Part shown: piece after piece, positions 51,812-60,424 of the stretch
Layout: each line of letters starts with the position of its first letter
Position numbering within the stretch: position 1 is the stretch's first letter
Source: Arthrobacter sp. RIT-PI-e
GTDB lineage: Bacteria; Actinomycetota; Actinomycetes; Actinomycetales; Micrococcaceae
Direction: 5' to 3'
Assembly: GCF_001187915.1 (NCBI RefSeq)
Contig: NZ_LGIU01000043.1
Coordinates: 124,001 to 188,000 of the forward strand
Length of the DNA: 64,000 bases
Translations under genes and position numbers: made by a program
The notes under the pieces: generated by a model
The model's input: only the letters and a program-made list of their open reading frames with translations
The model's database searches: none
What the model was told of the DNA's origin: nothing

Positions 51812-53404
51812 ATGCCGATCCCCGGGCACCACGACGCCTGGTGGCGCGACGCCGTCATCTACCAGGTGTACCCGCGCTCGTTCGCGGACGGGGACGGCGA
51901 CGGCGTGGGTGACCTCGCGGGCCTGCTGACCCGCTTGCCGTACCTCGCGTCCCTGGGCGTGGACGGTGTCTGGATCACGCCGTTCCAGCCATCCCCGCAG
52001 GTGGACCAGGGGTACGACGTGAGCGACTACTGCGGCGTGGACCCGCTGTTCGGCACCCTCGAGCAGTTCGACTACGTGCTGGACGCCGCGCACACCTCCG
52101 GGTTGCGCGTGCTCCTGGACGTGGTGCCGAACCACTGCTCGGACCAGCACCCGTTGTTCCGCGCCGCGATCGCCGCCGCTCCCGGCTCCCCGGAGCGGGC
52201 GATGTTCCACCTCGAGGACGGACCGGACGGGGACACCCCGCCGAACAACTGGCGGAGCGTCTTCGGCGGGCCGGCCTGGACCCGGGTGGACCCGACGTCG
52301 GCCACGGATCTCCAGTGGTACCTGCACCTGTTCTCACCCGCCCAGCCGGACTGGAACTGGCGGAACCCGGCGGTGGGCGACTACTTCGAGGGTGTGCTGC
52401 GGTTCTGGTTCGATCGCGGCGTGGACGGCGTGCGCGTGGACGTGGCCCACGCCCTGTTCAAGGCCGACGGGCTGCCGGACACCACGGGCACCGGCTCCGT
52501 GGTGGACGGCCTGCGCTCGAATCCTCAGGTCTCGGACCAGGAGGAGGTGCACGGGGTGTACCGGAGGTGGCGGCGCGTGGCCGACTCCTACACGCCCGGC
52601 CGCGTGCTGGTGGGCGAGGTGAATCTCGACCCGCACCGCGCCGCCCGGTACACCCGGCACGACGAACTGCACCAGGCGTTCGCGTTCACCTTCGCGAAGC
52701 TGGGCTGGGATCCGGAGGCCTGGGCCCGGGTGGGTACCGAGCTCGAGGCAGGACGGCGCGAGCACGGCGCACCCCCGACCTGGGCATTGGAGAACCACGA
52801 CATCGTCCGCACCGTCACGCGCTTCGGCGGCGGGACGCGCGGTACAGCGCGGGCCCGCGCGGGTCTGCTCGCCGTCCTCGGACTGCCCGGGGGCGCGTAC
52901 CTCTACCAGGGCCAGGAGCTCGGACTGCCCGAGGTCGAGGTTCCGCCCGACGCCCGGCAGGACCCCATGTGGGTACGCGGCGGAGTGTCCCGTGACGGCG
53001 CGCGGATCCCGCTGCCGTGGACGGTGGCGCCGGAGGGTTCCTTCGGGTTCTCCCCTGCCCACGCCGAGCCGCCGTGGCTCCCGACGCCGGCCGCCTGGGG
53101 CTCGCACTCGGTGGAGGCGAATGAGCACGACGTCGGCTCGAGCCTGCACCTCGTCCGGACCGCGCTCCGGGTGAGGAAGGAACTCGCCGAACGAGGCGTC
53201 CTCTCCCCCGACGACGGCGGTACCTGGCGCGTGGACGACGGCGGGCTGCTGATCTGCGAACGCAGCGCGCGCTTCCTGGTCGCAGTCGCCATGGGTGAGG
53301 AACCTGTGCGCCTGCCGGAGGGCGACGTGGTGCTGGCCTCGTTGCCGCTCACCTTCGGCGGGCTGCTGCCGCCGGATGCCGCGGCGTGGGTCGTACGGAG
53401 GTGA
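51812..53404 (+). CDS. GH13 alpha-glucosidase-like, second of a tandem pair
   Basis: 530 residues. The sequence is similar to that of the preceding gene over its whole length (for example GVDGVWITPFQPSPQVDQGY and NHCSDQHPLFRAA in both). Regions I-IV are DVVPNHCSD, GVRVDVAHAL, LVGEVNLD and LENHDIVR. Region I is canonical here, unlike in the first copy. No signal peptide. The ATG follows the previous stop by 2 nt, so both are translated from one message. The two copies may differ in substrate range. Confidence 0.9.
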   Translation: MPIPGHHDAWWRDAVIYQVYPRSFADGDGDGVGDLAGLLTRLPYLASLGVDGVWITPFQPSPQVDQGYDVSDYCGVDPLFGTLEQFDYVLDAAHTSGLRVLLDVVPNHCSDQHPLFRAAIAAAPGSPERAMFHLEDGPDGDTPPNNWRSVFGGPAWTRVDPTSATDLQWYLHLFSPAQPDWNWRNPAVGDYFEGVLRFWFDRGVDGVRVDVAHALFKADGLPDTTGTGSVVDGLRSNPQVSDQEEVHGVYRRWRRVADSYTPGRVLVGEVNLDPHRAARYTRHDELHQAFAFTFAKLGWDPEAWARVGTELEAGRREHGAPPTWALENHDIVRTVTRFGGGTRGTARARAGLLAVLGLPGGAYLYQGQELGLPEVEVPPDARQDPMWVRGGVSRDGARIPLPWTVAPEGSFGFSPAHAEPPWLPTPAAWGSHSVEANEHDVGSSLHLVRTALRVRKELAERGVLSPDDGGTWRVDDGGLLICERSARFLVAVAMGEEPVRLPEGDVVLASLPLTFGGLLPPDAAAWVVRR

Positions 53405-53443
53405 CGGGCCTCGATACTCCGGGGCACCGACGTCGCCCCCACG

Positions 53444-53472
53444 GCCGCGGCGGAGGGAGCCGACGCCGCGGC
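53444..53472. terminator. Hairpin between convergent GH13 and GH3 genes
   Basis: GCCGCGGCG (53444-53452) and CGCCGCGGC (53464-53472) form a perfect 9-bp stem with an 11-nt loop. It sits 40 nt after the GH13 stop and 2 nt from the end of the GH3 gene, so it could stop both transcripts. Confidence 0.5.
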
Positions 53473-53473
53473 A

Positions 53474-55954
53474 TCAGGCGACGGTGACCGTGAGCTCGGA
53501 GAACTCGTCCTCCACGTACCGGCCCACGAGCACCTGGAAGGTGCCGGGCTCGTACTGCCAGCCGTCCTCGTAGTGCGCGAAGGCGCGTGCCGGGACGGAC
53601 ACGTCCGCGGTCCCCGAAGCGCCGGCGTCGAGCTCCACCGAGCCGAAGCCCGCAAGCCAACGGACGGGCCGATCCACGGCGGAGTCCTCCCGCGCCACGT
53701 ACACCTGCACCACCTCGCGGCCTGCCCGTGATCCGGTGTTCGTGACGGGCACGCTCACCGTGAGGCCCTCCCCCGCCGTCACAGAGGTGCCCGCGGAGAC
53801 CTGTCCGAGCTCGAAGGACGTGTACCCGAGGCCGAACCCGAAGGGGTAGGCCGGGCTCGCACCACCCTCGGCGGCCTGCTTGAGCCAGGCCCGGTACCCG
53901 ACGTGGATGCCCTCGGCGTAGTGCACCTTGCCGTCCACGGGCATGGTGCTGAGCACGGGGACGTCCGCGAGCGCGGCGGGCCAGGAGGTGGGCAGCCGGC
54001 CGCCCGGCTCCTGGACGCCCAGGAGCACGTCGGCGATCGCAGCGCCGAACTCCTGACCGCCGAACCAGCCGAGCAGCACGGCCGCCACCTCGTGCCGCCA
54101 CGGCATGAGCACGGGTGAGCCGGAGTTCACCACCACCACGGTGCGGGGGTTCGCGGCGGCGACGGCGGAGACGAGGCGGTCCTGGTGGCCGGGCAGGTCC
54201 AGGTGCTCGCGGTCGAAGCCCTCGGACTCGATGGCCGAGTTGGTCCCCACCACGACGACGGCGACGTCTGCCTCGCGCGCGGCCTCCACGGCGGCGTGGA
54301 TCTCTGCGTCGGCGTCGTCCACCACGGTCTCCTCCCCGATGAGCACGGCGGAGAACGGGATCGCCTGGCTCTCGGGCAGGGCGAAGACGACGTCGACGTC
54401 CACGCGCTGGCCTGCGGTGGTGGTGACGGGGAAGGTCTCCTGCGGCGGGGCGAACAGGGCGGCGCCGAGGACGGCGTGCTCGGCCACGAGTTCGCCGTCG
54501 AACACCTTCTCGCCGTCGAGCGCCAGGCTGATGTGACCCACGGTGCCGATACCCAGCTGGTGCACGCCGTCGTCGGGCGAGGTCCAGGCGGTCCGCATGC
54601 GGATCGTCGTGGTGCCCTCGGGGATGCCGACGCCGAACCAGATGAGATGGGAGGCGAGGCGGTCCTCCCCGGAGATCTCCGCACCGGTGGCGTCGAGGAA
54701 GGTGACCCGCACGCCGGGGACGTCGGAGACGGGGTTGGAGAGGGACTCCCGGGGGAACTCCTGCAGCCCCACGCTCACCTTCGCACCACGTGTGTAGGTG
54801 ACCTCGACGTCGTCGGGCAGTGCCTCGCGCAGCCCCTCCAGCGGGGAGACGATCTGCAGCGGCATGACCGTGGCGCTGCCGCCGCCCTGGGTGCGGGCGT
54901 CGGAGGCGTTGTCGCCGATGACGGCCACGCGCTTCAGCGCTGAGGGATCGAGCGGCAGGACGCCGTCCTCGTTGCGGACGAGAACCGATCCGCGGGCCGC
55001 CGCCTCACGGGCGAAGGCCCGGCCGTCGATCGCCTTGGGCAGCTCGATGACCGCTGGCTCGAAACCGTCGAGCACACCCACCCTGGCGGCCAGCCGCAGG
55101 ATGCGCGTGACCTTCTCGAGGATCGCCTCGCGGGGAACCTCGCCGGACTCGACGGCGGCCACGAGCTTCGGGCCCCAGGCGCCGACGGGTCCGGGCATCT
55201 CGAGATCCTGATGAGCCTTCGCGGCGTCGACGGAGCGCACGCCGGTCCAGTCGGAGACCACCACGCCGTCGAAACCCCACTCGGTGGCCAGCGGAGTCTC
55301 CAGCAGATCGTTCTCGCTCGCCGTCGTGCCGTTGATCGAGTTGTAGGAGCTCATCACCAGCCAGGCCCTCGCCTCGGTGACGGCCTGCTCGAACGCCGCG
55401 AGGTACAGCTCGCGGAGCGGTCGCTCGGCCACCACGGAGTCGGCGGTGAAGCGCTCCGTCTCGGCGTCGTTGGCGATGTAGTGCTTGGGCGTGGCACCCA
55501 CACCCACCGACTGCACACCGGTCACGTACCCGGCCGCGAGCTGCGCCGTGAGCACGGGGTCCTCGCTCATGCACTCGAAGTGGCGGCCGCCCAGCGGGGA
55601 GCGGTGCAGGTTGATGGTGGGACCGAGGACCACGTGCACTCCTTTGCGGCGCGCCTCCTGGCCGAGCACCTGCCCGTAGCGCCGCGCGAGGTCCACGGAC
55701 CAGGCGGCGGAGAGGGACGACGACGACGGCAGGCTGATGGAGTCGTGGCGCTCGTCGAAGTCCTCACCGCGGACGCCGGCGGGGCCGTCGCTGAGGACGA
55801 TGCGCTTCAGCCCGATCTCGGGGATCTCGACGGTGCTCCACACGTCGGCGCCGGTCAGCAGGCCGACCTGCTGCTCGACGGTGAGCTTCTCGGCGAGCTC
55901 ACGGATACGGGGGTCGACGGCGACGGGGATCTGGTTCGAGGTGCTGGTGGTCAT
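53474..55954 (-). CDS. GH3-family beta-glucosidase
   Basis: 826 residues. The GH3 N-domain has VLSDGPAGVRGEDF, GPTINLHRSPLGGRHFECMS, PKHYIANDAETERFTADS and nucleophile Asp235 in VVVSDWTGV. The C-domain has the glucan-binding region VLVRNEDGVLPLDPSALKRV and VVVVGTNSAIESEGFDRE. A PA14-like insert (DGVHQLGIGTVGHISLALDG) and a C-terminal fibronectin-III-like domain complete the protein. It releases beta-linked glucose from oligosaccharides and, lacking a signal peptide, is intracellular. The divergent TetR-family gene at 56068 is the likely regulator. Confidence 0.93.
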   Translation of the reverse strand: MTTSTSNQIPVAVDPRIRELAEKLTVEQQVGLLTGADVWSTVEIPEIGLKRIVLSDGPAGVRGEDFDERHDSISLPSSSSLSAAWSVDLARRYGQVLGQEARRKGVHVVLGPTINLHRSPLGGRHFECMSEDPVLTAQLAAGYVTGVQSVGVGATPKHYIANDAETERFTADSVVAERPLRELYLAAFEQAVTEARAWLVMSSYNSINGTTASENDLLETPLATEWGFDGVVVSDWTGVRSVDAAKAHQDLEMPGPVGAWGPKLVAAVESGEVPREAILEKVTRILRLAARVGVLDGFEPAVIELPKAIDGRAFAREAAARGSVLVRNEDGVLPLDPSALKRVAVIGDNASDARTQGGGSATVMPLQIVSPLEGLREALPDDVEVTYTRGAKVSVGLQEFPRESLSNPVSDVPGVRVTFLDATGAEISGEDRLASHLIWFGVGIPEGTTTIRMRTAWTSPDDGVHQLGIGTVGHISLALDGEKVFDGELVAEHAVLGAALFAPPQETFPVTTTAGQRVDVDVVFALPESQAIPFSAVLIGEETVVDDADAEIHAAVEAAREADVAVVVVGTNSAIESEGFDREHLDLPGHQDRLVSAVAAANPRTVVVVNSGSPVLMPWRHEVAAVLLGWFGGQEFGAAIADVLLGVQEPGGRLPTSWPAALADVPVLSTMPVDGKVHYAEGIHVGYRAWLKQAAEGGASPAYPFGFGLGYTSFELGQVSAGTSVTAGEGLTVSVPVTNTGSRAGREVVQVYVAREDSAVDRPVRWLAGFGSVELDAGASGTADVSVPARAFAHYEDGWQYEPGTFQVLVGRYVEDEFSELTVTVA

Positions 55955-56027
55955 CTACGTGGCTCCTTCGATCGGCCCATCATCGGGACACCCCGAGCGT
56001 ACACGCGAAAACAGAGTGATACTAGGC

Positions 56028-56076
56028 ATTGCTCATCGAGAAGAAGGGGCTCTCCTACACTGAACCTGTGAGCAAT
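56028..56076. promoter_or_regulatory. Inverted repeat and -10 box between GH3 and TetR genes
   Basis: ATTGCTCA (56028-56035) and TGAGCAAT (56069-56076) are perfect reverse complements 33 nt apart; the second overlaps the first codons of the TetR gene. TACACT (56056-56061) lies 6 nt before the GTG at 56068, giving a leaderless start. Autoregulation by the TetR protein is likely. Confidence 0.5.
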
Positions 56077-56652
56077 AGAGGAGTGCGGGGACCATACGCG
56101 AAGGGTGAGGAGCGACGCCGGGAGATCCTCCGCACTGCTGCGGAGGTCTTCGCGACCGAGGGGTTCGAGGGTGCAGCGCTCAAGCACGTGGCCGAACTGG
56201 TGGGCATCCGGGAGGCCACGCTCTTCCACTACTTCAGCACCAAGCAGGAGCTCCAGCAGGCCGTGCTGGCCGAACGGGACCTGCGGGTGCGCCAGGATCT
56301 CGATCAGGACGTCGACATCGACGACCTCCCGGGCATCGCCGCCCGGAACGAGCAGGAGCCGGGCCTCACTACCCTCTACGCGGTGGCGTCCGCGACGGCG
56401 AGCAACCCCGTCCACGCCTCGCACCAGTACTTCCGTGAGCGGTACGAGCTCCTCGTCGCGGACCTGGCCGTGGACGTGCAGGCGCGCCAGCTCTCGGGCG
56501 AGTACCGCCAGGACATCGACCCGGCGTGGGCGGCGCGACTGCTGATCGGCGTGTTCGACGGCCTCCAGGTCCAGTGGCTGTACGACAAGGGCGTCAGCAT
56601 GCAGGAGGGGTTGAAACAGGCGATCGCGCTGTTGAAGGTGCCGGAGGCATGA
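56068..56652 (+). CDS. TetR-family transcriptional regulator
   Basis: 194 residues from a GTG. The HTH is in residues about 10-55: RREILRTAAEVFATEGFEGA, then VAELVGIREATLFHYFSTKQ, textbook TetR. The C-terminal ligand domain is helical (PAWAARLLIGVFDGLQVQWL). The start is chosen because the TACACT box sits 6 nt upstream and the reading frame before it has no homology. Divergent from the GH3 gene, it probably represses it and itself until a glucoside is present. Confidence 0.88.
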   Translation: MSNRGVRGPYAKGEERRREILRTAAEVFATEGFEGAALKHVAELVGIREATLFHYFSTKQELQQAVLAERDLRVRQDLDQDVDIDDLPGIAARNEQEPGLTTLYAVASATASNPVHASHQYFRERYELLVADLAVDVQARQLSGEYRQDIDPAWAARLLIGVFDGLQVQWLYDKGVSMQEGLKQAIALLKVPEA

Positions 56653-56709
56653 ACCCATGAGCAGGGCCTTCCGTCATGCACGCAGGCTCGTGGACGGCCC
56701 GGGCTCCTG

Positions 56710-57876
56710 ATGGGTGGGCTCGGCGCAAGCCTCTACACCTACCCCTAGGACTTCGTCGGGGATCCGGACGCGGCCCGACTGCTGAGGGACTTCGGCTTCG
56801 ACGACGTCACCGTCGCCGCCGCGTACCACTCCGTGCGAGCAGCCACTCCCCGCCACCCCCGTCACCAGGTGATCGACGCCGAGGCGGCAACGTACTTCCC
56901 CGTACGTGACTCCGCCTGGGCCGGCCGCCGTCTCACCCCTCGGGAAGGCACACCCTGGGCGGCGCCGGGCTCGTTCGTCGCAGCACGGGATTCCCTCCGG
57001 GCCGCCGGTGTGAGGGTGCGCGCCTGGGTGGTGGCGACGCACTCCAGCGCAGTCGGGAGGACCGCCCCCGACCTCTGCGTCCGGAACGCCTTCGGTAACA
57101 CCTACACCTGCGCGCTCTGCCCGTCACACCCCGAGGTCCTCTCCTACGCAGAGACAGTGGTGACGGAGGCGGCTCAGCTCTGTGGTGTCGAGGCGATGAT
57201 CGTGGAGGGTTGCGGCCCGCTGGGGTTCTCCCACCAGAGTCAGCACGAGAAGACGGCGGGAGCGGACTGGTCCGCGCTGGACGAATCGCTCCTGAGCATC
57301 TGCTTCTGCGACTGCTGTGCGGACGCGTATGCGGAGAACGGCTTGTCCGTCGATGATCTGCGGCAGCGGATCCGCCATCGGGTAGGGACAAGCGCTCAGC
57401 AGGTGGAGGAGGTGCTCGGCGAGGACGCCGCTCCTGTTCTCGCGGTCAGGGCCGCCTGGACTGCACGCCTCCGCACCACCTTGACCGCTGCTGCGCGCAG
57501 CTCCGGGGTGGAGGACCTGTCCTTCTTCGCAGCCCCGGACGCGTGGGCGGTGGGGCCGAACGTGGCACTGCCCGCCCTGCTCGGCACCGATGGGACGGAT
57601 CGCGGCGCTGATTCCTATGTGGTGAACGCATGGGCACTGGATCCCTCCGGTGCGGAGCGGGTCCGGGCTGCAGCGAACCTCACCCCGGCTCGGGTCGGCG
57701 CCTACACCACCGTCCTCCCGCCCACCACCGCGACCCCGGAGGACCTCGTATCGCACTGGTCGGGGTTGGTGGACGCAGGCGCGGAGGAGCTCCACATCTA
57801 CCATGGCGGTCTGGCCTCCACCGCTCGTCTCCGGAACGCCGGAGAAGCACTGGCGCAGGTTCGCGCACACCGTTGA
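56710..57876 (+). pseudogene. Actinobacterial alanine-rich/TIM-barrel-like protein with in-frame amber codon
   Basis: Reading from ATG 56710 the sequence MGGLGASLYTYP is followed by TAG (56746-56748) and then, in the same frame, DFVGDPDAARLLRDFGFDDV, AAAYHSVRAATPRHPRH and on to the stop at 57876. Relatives I recall from actinobacteria have Trp at the TAG position (YPWD), so TGG to TAG is the simplest explanation. Internal starts such as GTG 56833 would lose the first barrel strand. The remainder includes GFSHQSQHEKTAGADWSALD, two CxxC-type clusters (FCDCCADAY; YTCALC) and HIYHGGLAST. The product is unknown; the gene looks inactivated or read through. Confidence 0.65.
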
Positions 57877-57989
57877 CACTCCCGTGCGGCGATCAGCCCG
57901 TCCGTCGAGGGTGACCCTCGGATGATCGGTAGGCGCATCGTCAGGCCCTCGAGGGGATCCTCGAGGACGATGCAGGGCAGGTGACATCA

Positions 57990-58022
57990 GGAAAGGCCGG
58001 CCCCGAGGGGCCGACCTTCCGG
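57990..58022 (-). terminator. Hairpin terminator after hxlA
   Basis: GGAAAGGCCGGCCCC pairs with GGGGCCGACCTTCC around a GAG loop, with one bulged base. It lies 25-57 nt beyond the hxlA stop on the minus strand and may also serve the convergent gene ending at 57876. Confidence 0.6.
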
Positions 58023-58046
58023 TTTGTCACTGGTGGAGCAGCGTGA

Positions 58047-58670
58047 TCAGTTGATCGCCTCGCGCAGGTCCTTCGCCGCCTGGGCGGGGTCGTCGGCGCT
58101 GTAGATGCCGCCGCCCACCACGGCCACGTCGGCACCGGAGGCCTGCACGTCCTTGATGGTGGCGAGCTTCACGCCGCCGGCCACGGAGAAGTCGACGCCG
58201 GATGCCTTGCCCGCGGTGAGCAGGGTGTTCAGGTCGTAACCGTCCTGGGCCTGCTCGTCGAGTCCGGCGTGGAACTCCACGAACCGGGCACCGAGCTCGG
58301 TGACCTCCTTGGCACGGGCGGCCTTGTCGTCCACGCCGATCAGGTCCACCACCACGCCCTTGCCGTGGGCCTCACCGGCCTTGATGGCACCGGCGATGGT
58401 GGAGTCGTCGGCCACGCCGAGCACGGTCACGAGGTCAGCGCCGGCCGTGAATGCGATGTCGGCCTCGAGCTCGCCGGCATCCATGGTCTTGAGGTCCGCG
58501 AACACGATCTTGTCCGGGTGGGCCTCCTTAACGGCGGTGACGGCGGAGAGCCCGGCGTTCTTCACGAGCGGGGTGCCGAGCTCGATGATGTCGACGTACT
58601 CGGCGACCTTCCCGGAGAGTTCCAGGGCGGCGTCGACGGTCAGTACGTCCATGGCGAGTTGCAGTTTCAC
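58047..58670 (-). CDS. hxlA: 3-hexulose-6-phosphate synthase
   Basis: 207 residues from a GTG with AAAGGA upstream. MKLQLAMDVLTVDAALELSG, the segment IIELGTPLVKNAG, FADLKTMDAGELE and VDLIGVDDKAARAKE are the conserved active-site strands of the OMP-decarboxylase-superfamily enzyme that joins formaldehyde to ribulose-5-phosphate (Asp in ADLKTMD and Lys bind metal/substrate). GGIYSADDPAQAA ends the barrel. It is preceded by hxlB, the next enzyme of the ribulose monophosphate pathway, in a two-gene operon. The pathway fixes or detoxifies formaldehyde and, run in reverse, supplies ribulose-5-phosphate. Confidence 0.95.
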   Translation of the reverse strand: MKLQLAMDVLTVDAALELSGKVAEYVDIIELGTPLVKNAGLSAVTAVKEAHPDKIVFADLKTMDAGELEADIAFTAGADLVTVLGVADDSTIAGAIKAGEAHGKGVVVDLIGVDDKAARAKEVTELGARFVEFHAGLDEQAQDGYDLNTLLTAGKASGVDFSVAGGVKLATIKDVQASGADVAVVGGGIYSADDPAQAAKDLREAIN

Positions 58671-58712
58671 GGTGTGTCCTTTGCTGGCTGGGATGGGAAG
58701 TTGGGGGACGCG

Positions 58713-59288
58713 TCACTCGAGGTTCGCGTGACGCGGCCAGAGTTCTTCGGCGGGTGTGCCGTCGGCCTGCCAGAGGGCATGGAACACGGCATCGAGCACC
58801 AGGAGGAGCGTCTGCTCGAAGAGGCTGCCCGAGTACTGCCGGGAGGCGGTGCCGCTGTGGTCGGTCTTCTGCGCGGCAGGGACCACCACCACCGAGGAGG
58901 CGAGCCCGGCGAGCGTCGATGCACCGTCCGTGGTCAGCACGGCGACCCGCGCGCCCACCGACGTCGACTTCTCGGCCGCCGCGACCGCCGCCGCCGTCGT
59001 CCCCGAGCCGGAGGCGACGATCAGCAGGTCACCGGAACCGATGGCCGGCGTCGTCGTCTCGCCCACCACGTGGACGGTGAGGCCGAGGTGCATGAGGCGC
59101 ATGGCGTGCATCCGCAGGGCGAGTCCGCTGCGTCCTCCCCCGGTGACGAACACGCGGGTGGCCTGCTGGATCTCGGCGACGAACGCCGAGAGCTGGTCCT
59201 CCTGCACGCCGTCCGCCGCGCGGGCGATCTCGTCCTGGACGAGGCGTAGCTGTGCGGAAACCGAGGTGTCCTGTGGTGCTTCGCTCAA
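58713..59288 (-). CDS. hxlB: 6-phospho-3-hexuloisomerase
   Basis: 191 residues from a TTG with GAGGAG upstream. It is a single SIS domain: VFVTGGGRSGLALRMHAMRL, VGETTTPAIGSGDLLIVASG and SGTTAAAVAAAEKSTSVG match phospho-sugar isomerases of the PHI group; the Ser/Thr loops bind the phosphate, and FEQTLLLVLDAVFHAL is the last helix. It converts hexulose-6-phosphate to fructose-6-phosphate. It forms one transcript with hxlA, 42 nt downstream. Confidence 0.94.
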   Translation of the reverse strand: MSEAPQDTSVSAQLRLVQDEIARAADGVQEDQLSAFVAEIQQATRVFVTGGGRSGLALRMHAMRLMHLGLTVHVVGETTTPAIGSGDLLIVASGSGTTAAAVAAAEKSTSVGARVAVLTTDGASTLAGLASSVVVVPAAQKTDHSGTASRQYSGSLFEQTLLLVLDAVFHALWQADGTPAEELWPRHANLE

Positions 59289-59441
59289 GGTGTCGCTCCT
59301 CGTGGATCGGGGATGTTCCGTGACTCCAGTCCATCACCCGATCTGTGCGCAGAGGGCCGTACGACCTACCCCGCTGGACCTAGTTCCCGCAGGGCTAGGC
59401 GTACCGGTGACGCACGCCACCCACCCCGCAGCGGCGGTGCC

Positions 59442-60293
59442 TCACGCCCGGGTGGCGGTCGACGACGTCGCCGCGGCGAGCGCCGCCAGCGCGGCCTCGC
59501 CGCTGGAGCCGGGCGCGCCGTAGTAGGTACAGACGCTCTGGTCGGCCTCGCCGGGGACCTGCAGCGTCTGGTAGTGCAGCACGGTGGGGCCCATCACCGC
59601 ATGGTTGAAGCGGATCTCCCCCTGGTCCTTCTCGTGCACGTTCTGGTCCGCCCAGAAGCTGGTGAACTCGGGGCAGCCCTCCCGGAGGTCGCTGATGAGC
59701 TCGGCGAGCTGGCGGTCGTCCGGGAAGCGGCCCACGTCCAGGTGCAGCATGGCGGTGGTCTGCGCGCTGACCTGCTCCCAGTCCTCGTACAGTTCCCGGG
59801 CCCTCGGGTCCAGCAGGATGAAGCGGGCGTAGTTGCGGTGCGTGGCGGGGAGGGCTTCGAAGTCGGTCATCAGGGCCCGGGCCAGGCGGTTGCTGGCGAG
59901 CACGTCCGTACGGCGGCCCAGGATGATCGCGGGCACCGAGTCCATCACCGCGAGCAGGTCGTACAGGCCCTGCCGGACGCGCTGCGGGTCGAGTTCCGGC
60001 GCGTGGTGCGGGGTCGGGGTGCCGCAGAGGTTCAGCAGGTGGTTCCGCTCCACATTGTCCAGGCGGAGCGCGAGGGCCAGGGAGTCGATGATCTCGAGGG
60101 ACACCGCACCGCTGCGGCCCTGCTCGATGCGCATGTAGTAGTCGGAGCTGATCCCGGCGAGACGGGCCACCTCCTCGCGCCGCAGGCCCGGGACGCGGCG
60201 CACCCGGCCGTCGAACGGCGCCTTGAGGTCCGTGGGTGAGAGCCGTGCGCGTCGCGAGCGCAGGAATGCGGAGATCTCGGCGGCGCGGTCCAT
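59442..60293 (-). CDS. XRE/MmyB-like transcriptional regulator
   Basis: 283 residues. The N-terminus has a helix-turn-helix (FLRSRRARLSPTDLKAPFDG, then LRREEVARLAGISSDYYMRI and EQGRSGAVS), followed by the MmyB ligand domain: VMDSVPAIILGRRTDVLASN and RYFILL-like YARFILLDPRARELYEDW. MmyB-like proteins bind fatty acids or related ligands and regulate antibiotic or catabolic genes. It is divergent from the beta-galactosidase gene by 131 bp and may respond to an associated ligand, but a link to lactose is only positional. Confidence 0.9.
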   Translation of the reverse strand: MDRAAEISAFLRSRRARLSPTDLKAPFDGRVRRVPGLRREEVARLAGISSDYYMRIEQGRSGAVSLEIIDSLALALRLDNVERNHLLNLCGTPTPHHAPELDPQRVRQGLYDLLAVMDSVPAIILGRRTDVLASNRLARALMTDFEALPATHRNYARFILLDPRARELYEDWEQVSAQTTAMLHLDVGRFPDDRQLAELISDLREGCPEFTSFWADQNVHEKDQGEIRFNHAVMGPTVLHYQTLQVPGEADQSVCTYYGAPGSSGEAALAALAAATSSTATRA

Positions 60294-60380
60294 GCCTCCA
60301 TTCTGCCGCACCCGAACAGGCGGGGACCGTCCGGCGGGGACGACGGCGGGCATCTTCCGGTCCACCCGGGAGGTTGCGAC

Positions 60381-60410
60381 TACTGTCGATGGGGAGCCGA
60401 CCCCCATCGA
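60381..60410. promoter_or_regulatory. Inverted repeat and -10-like box upstream of lacZ
   Basis: TCGATGGGG (60386-60394) and CCCCATCGA (60402-60410) form a perfect 9-bp palindrome with a 7-nt spacer, 14 nt before the lacZ ATG and overlapping the position expected for the transcript start; TACTGT (60381-60386) could be the -10. It may be an operator or an mRNA hairpin that masks the ribosome-binding site GGAG at 60412. Confidence 0.45.
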
Positions 60411-60424
60411 AGGAGCCCCGGGCC

